DNA of 64,000 bases from NCBI RefSeq assembly GCF_020536995.1, contig NC_068356.1, positions 23,789,809-23,853,808 on the forward strand, in the 5' to 3' direction. The stretch's first letter is position 1. The number at the start of each line of letters is the position of its first letter. The translations under genes and the position numbers were made by a program. Positions 62,441 to 64,000 of this stretch are shown one piece after another. The notes under the pieces are model-generated. The model was not told the origin of the DNA, made no database searches, and saw only the letters and a program-made list of their open reading frames with translations. Origin of the DNA: Dreissena polymorpha (lineage: Eukaryota; Mollusca; Bivalvia; Myida; Dreissenidae).

Positions 62441-63675
62441 TTCTGTATGTATAAAGAGCAGCAGCATACATGAGGTATGCGTTCCTTCTCACGATATTGC
62501 AATGCACAAATAGAATTTTTTTTTAATAATGTGCAATGCTGAAGTTAATTAAGTATAGCAATCTTCGCGCGACGCATAAAATAATATAATATGCACATAA
62601 CCAATGTTGTTTGAATGATTAAATCAAGAACAGTATAGTAATAAACATATATACCCATTTTATTTGTTTTAAACATGAAAAAAATATAAGTACGAGCATT
62701 ATAAATTATTCCATCCGATGTTCTTCGCAGTGCCTATAATGGTGACAGATAATTAAAAGCTTGATTTGGACTCACACCAGATCGATTACCTGTCATTAAT
62801 ATTTAATAAGAAGGCTATTATTATTCATTTTTGTATTAGAAAATGTCAAGAAGTTGAATACAGTGTAAACTTTCTACAACATACAGCTTAAGATTATGGG
62901 ATTCGACATTCATGACCGCGGACAGGGAACATGACCAAGTGTTAGCAACGTTTCATGATTTAAATTGTATACTTCAAATAAATGTGTAAGTAAAAGTCAA
63001 ATGTACGTATATGTTAATATCAAGATTATTTCTAAAGACAAAAACAAAAGTTCAATTAAGGAAAAATGCCGCGAACATTGAAATAAACAAACAAGAAAAA
63101 CTTTCCATCATACGTACGCGCGATACATTTGAAACATATCTAGACTTTTATAAACTTTCAATGAGCATTCAATGTGGTCACCATTAAAAATTCATTTCAT
63201 CTAATCGAGTTTAAGAAATGTTAATGTATTCATTTTGTCGATGTATTTACGTAAAGGACCCGCATACCTTACGTTATTATAGATCGCCTACGTTGGCTGC
63301 CATGTGTACATGTATCATCGTTGGTCTTTGAGTTGTCCGACAGAACGTTTCAATCTTGACTTCCTTTGAATAATATGTATAGAAAAATACCGTACGTTTG
63401 ATTCTTACGAAATGCGGGGCTCATGTATATAACTGTCTCGCGCCTGTAAGCAGTTGGCTTTAATGTACCGAATTAATTTATATATCGACTTAACCTTTAC
63501 AAACAAGTGCCTAATATAAACGAATTGAAACTTCAGTTGCATAGGGGAGATCTTTCTTATTATCACATAAAGGTGTTTATGTGTGGATATGCTTATCAGA
63601 AAGGAAGCGAAAATCTCTTTCGCACTCTCTATGCTTCAAATAGAAACTGTTGTAAATGTTGTAAATGTGAAGAGG
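62441..63675. other. Intergenic, nothing recognised
   Basis: AT-rich. No exon, repeat or RNA gene that I can support. Confidence 0.45.
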
Positions 63676-63885
63676 TTTTTGTTATTTCTTAGAGGTCTTA
63701 GCTTTAAGATTTTGTTATTTCTTAGTAATCTTAGTTTTAAAGTGTTTGTTACTTCGACGTGTACTTAATTTTTTAAGGATTTTGAATTTCTTAGCGGTCA
63801 AAGTTTTCACGTTTTTGTTATATCTTAGTTGACTTAGTTTTTAAGTTTTTGTTATTTTTATTGGGGTTAATCTTTAAGTATCTTC
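63676..63885 (+). repeat. Degenerate ~50-bp minisatellite
   Basis: Four units with the pattern TTTTTGTTATTTCTTAG followed by ..TCTTAGTTTTAAG, diverged. The T-rich strand is +. No coding sense. Confidence 0.6.
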
Positions 63886-64000
63886 GGGTGACACAATTTG
63901 AAATACGTGTTTCGAAGGTATAAAGTGAGTGTTTACAAAGCCCAAACAATAGAATAACTTTAAAAGGAAATTAACGTTCACCTAATATTTAAAAAAGCAC

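Noticed and set aside
63507-63768. Two overlapping ~61-codon + strand frames at the right end
   Set aside because: They run into a degenerate T-rich minisatellite and show no family resemblance.

Overview
The window is metazoan nuclear DNA: AT-rich, intron-rich, and crowded with tandem-repeat-bearing transposable elements. The repeat families (short arrays capped by TATGCCCCCC or AGCTCACCTG hairpins, and TTAACCCATTTATG MITEs) match what I remember from heterodont bivalves, most likely Dreissena. That species guess rests on memory, not on a search. A 100-N run at 39899-39998 marks a scaffold join in a long-read style assembly.

Four host genes can be supported. (1) On the + strand, 11047-21494, is a complete seven-exon TEX2 gene encoding about 947 aa, a lipid-transfer (SMP-domain) protein of ER contact sites. 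(2) On the + strand, 29278-35114, is a cyclophilin A-type peptidyl-prolyl isomerase. Its first four coding exons are clean and its last exon is frame-disrupted. (3) On the - strand, 37673-38510, are the last two coding exons of TMEM94, a P-type ATPase-like ER protein. (4) On the - strand, 60581 down to about 40340, is the N-terminal part of a BAHCC1/TNRC18-family chromatin reader, with a 16-kb first intron. The missing 5' exons of TMEM94 and the missing 3' exons of the BAHCC1-like gene both have to lie in or around the N gap, so the gap must stand for much more than 100 bp. As I recall, the human orthologues of TEX2, TMEM94 and BAHCC1 are all on 17q, which points to an ancient linkage.

Layout: 1-2752 is a ~190-bp satellite in two opposite orientations around an AT-rich core. 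3200-9260 holds MITEs and three hairpin-capped tandem arrays. 9.3-21.7 kb is TEX2, with two large arrays in its last intron. 23.4-24.3 kb is another array and 27.5-28.8 kb a decayed LINE. 29.3-35.1 kb is the cyclophilin, whose third intron holds nested transposons. 35.7-36.2 kb is an array. 37.7-38.5 kb is the TMEM94 3' end and 38.7-39.7 kb a reversed array next to the gap. 40.3-60.6 kb is the BAHCC1-like gene, whose introns hold TTAA-flanked MITEs, a 1.9-kb DNA transposon, foldbacks and microsatellites. 60.6-64 kb is its upstream flank.

The most interesting points are non-genic. At least nine arrays with unrelated cores share the same end architecture: a 5' hairpin, a core of ~135-170-bp monomers, and usually a 3' hairpin followed by CTTG or CTAG and T. 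This looks like a superfamily of non-autonomous Helitron-like elements. In two of them every monomer carries nuclear-receptor sites: DR1, an ERR-type extended half-site and, at 23.4-24.2 kb, an exact estrogen-response-element core. A second system is a ~500-bp TTAA-flanked inverted-repeat element carrying a tRNA-like pol III promoter, with four two-ended copies. One copy sits inside an array that preserves the empty target site next door.
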